The notes under the pieces are model-generated. The model worked only from the letters and a program-made list of their open reading frames with translations. It did no database searches and was not told the DNA's origin. Both the position numbers and the translations under genes were made by a program. Positions 5,078 to 5,139 of a DNA stretch of 5,139 nucleotides are shown here, in pieces. Location: assembly GCA_031264605.1 (NCBI GenBank), contig JAISDQ010000212.1, forward strand, positions 1-5,139, in the 5' to 3' direction. The DNA is from Synergistaceae bacterium. GTDB taxonomy: Bacteria; Synergistota; Synergistia; Synergistales; Synergistaceae. Each line of letters starts with the position of its first letter. The stretch's first letter is position 1.

Positions 5078-5139
5078 ATGGGTTTGAACGATACTCCGTC
5101 GGGAGAGCGCGTTCATATCGGGATATTCGGCAGGAGGAA
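5078..5139 (+). CDS. hydF: [FeFe]-hydrogenase maturation GTPase HydF, N-terminal 20 residues, cut by the window edge
   Basis: The frame begins MGLNDTPSGERVHIGIFGRR and the next codon starts AA, fitting the Asn of the family's GRRNAGKSS P-loop. The opening and the HIGIFGRR lead-in to the G1 motif are characteristic of HydF, the GTPase scaffold on which HydE and HydG assemble the 2Fe subcluster before delivery to the hydrogenase. The start is fixed by GGGAGGAGGT (5059-5068), nine bases upstream. Only the beginning is present, so intactness of the GTPase and iron-sulfur domains cannot be judged. Its own promoter and a 207-base spacer set it apart from the upstream operon. Confidence 0.88.
   Translation, partial: MGLNDTPSGERVHIGIFGRR

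Noticed and set aside
1..5139. CRISPR array, tRNA or rRNA genes
   Set aside because: No spaced identical repeats of suitable length and no tRNA or rRNA signature were seen on either strand.

Overview
The window comes from a moderately GC-rich, probably diderm and anaerobic bacterium. The best organism clue is at the right edge: the start of HydF, the GTPase maturase of [FeFe]-hydrogenase, which is largely confined to anaerobes. Exported enzymes with Sec signals and an FtsX-type ABC system fit a cell with a periplasm. Synergistota or a similar fermenter is my guess; the sequence alone does not settle it.

Layout. (1) Positions 1-368, minus strand: the N-terminal part of a DUF4910/DUF2172 aminopeptidase-like protein, interrupted by one in-frame amber codon where relatives have Trp; it runs off the left edge. 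(2) Positions 369-612: AT-rich divergent spacer with a promoter for the minus-strand gene, an IS5-like terminal sequence and a 42-codon minus-strand ORF of doubtful status. (3) Positions 613-664: four TTWAC repeats in exact 11-bp phase followed by a GATAAT -10 element, the architecture of a PhoB/PhoP-controlled promoter. (4) Positions 701-4870: a tight four-gene operon, made of a secreted PhoA-family alkaline phosphatase, a small secreted CPFC-motif protein, an ABC ATPase and an FtsX/MacB-type permease. The last three are joined by a 4-base overlap and a 1-base gap, and the second starts three bases after the phosphatase stop. (5) Positions 4871-5077: spacer with dyads, an extended -10 promoter and a leader hairpin. 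(6) From 5078: start of hydF.

How the genes may work together. The phosphatase retains the E. coli-type two-zinc/one-magnesium site. The ABC permease carries a His/Asp/Glu-rich extracytoplasmic loop and the small partner carries CPFC, so both look able to handle a transition metal. The most interesting reading is a phosphate-starvation operon that makes a zinc phosphatase together with a dedicated envelope ABC system, perhaps for metal supply. The Pho control is supported by the repeat pattern; the metal role is inference.
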